Assembly (NCBI RefSeq): GCF_003385555.1
Contig: NZ_QOHR01000005.1
Location: 130,709 to 194,708, forward strand
Length of the DNA stretch: 64,000 bases
Direction: 5' to 3'
Origin: Rhodosalinus sediminis
GTDB lineage: Bacteria; Pseudomonadota; Alphaproteobacteria; Rhodobacterales; Rhodobacteraceae
In this document: piece by piece, positions 63,944 through 64,000 of the stretch
How the letters are laid out: every line of letters begins with the position of its first letter
Position numbering within the stretch: position 1 is the first letter of the stretch
The notes under the pieces: generated by a model
Seen by the model: only the letters and a program-made list of their open reading frames with translations
Database searches by the model: none
Told to the model about the DNA's origin: nothing
Program-made: the position numbers and the translations under genes

Positions 63944-64000
63944 CTCTCCTCCGAGGGCTCGGATCAGGTTGAGGCGATGCTAGGGCCGGCGGGTGGAAAG

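Overview
This 64 kb window is very GC-rich chromosomal DNA of a purple phototrophic alphaproteobacterium of the order Rhodobacterales. The gene order is that of a Rhodobacter/Rhodovulum-type photosynthesis gene cluster. The puf operon is pufQBALMC: it ends in a reaction-centre cytochrome gene (pufC) and I see no pufX. The predicted PufC has only three CxxCH haem motifs, a trait I know from Rhodovulum sulfidophilum. The presence of three sulfotransferases in the polysaccharide locus would suit a marine relative. Genus-level assignment is an inference.

Layout. (1) 1-3623: the end of hemD, a mitofilin-like membrane protein and hemY, which are haem-pathway genes, followed by tRNA-Thr(CGU). (2) 3.8-24.6 kb: a surface polysaccharide locus. 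It holds a GT2 glycosyltransferase, an ABC-2 polysaccharide exporter of the KpsM/KpsE/KpsT type, a GT4 glycosyltransferase, three sulfotransferase-like genes and a 2007-residue multi-domain glycosyltransferase. It also holds UDP-galactopyranose mutase and the dTDP-rhamnose operon rfbCBDA. A three-gene cassette (DUF2793 protein plus two small proteins) looks phage-tail derived. (3) 24.6-48.2 kb: the first half of the photosynthesis cluster. tspO-crtB-crtI lie on the minus strand, divergent from crtA-bchI-bchD-bchO. crtC and crtD lie on the minus strand, divergent from crtE-crtF-bchC-bchX-(45-aa ORF)-bchY-bchZ-pufQBALMC-dxs. (4) 48.3-64 kb: the second half, all on the minus strand and convergent on dxs: bchF-bchN-bchB-bchH-bchL-bchM-lhaA-puhA-puhB-puhC-bciE-acsF-puhE-hemA.

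How it works together. hemA and dxs feed 5-aminolevulinate and isoprenoid precursors. bchH/I/D/M, acsF/bciE, bchL/N/B, bchF, bchX/Y/Z and bchC make bacteriochlorophyllide a. crtE/B/I/C/D/F/A make spheroidene and spheroidenone. puf and puh encode the LH1-reaction centre core and its assembly factors. bchG, bchP, pucBA, bchE and the regulator gene ppsR are not in this window. Five perfect TGT-N12-ACA palindromes (PpsR/CrtJ operators) lie in the crtI/crtA, crtD/crtE and crtF/bchC intervals, so oxygen and light repression of the pigment genes is expected.

Most notable observations: a dispersed palindromic repeat with four copies, one translated in frame inside bchB; a crtC reading frame with no usable start codon, suggesting a frameshift at the crtD/crtC junction; an unannotated 45-aa ORF that overlaps both bchX and bchY; a three-haem PufC; and a giant fused glycosyltransferase.
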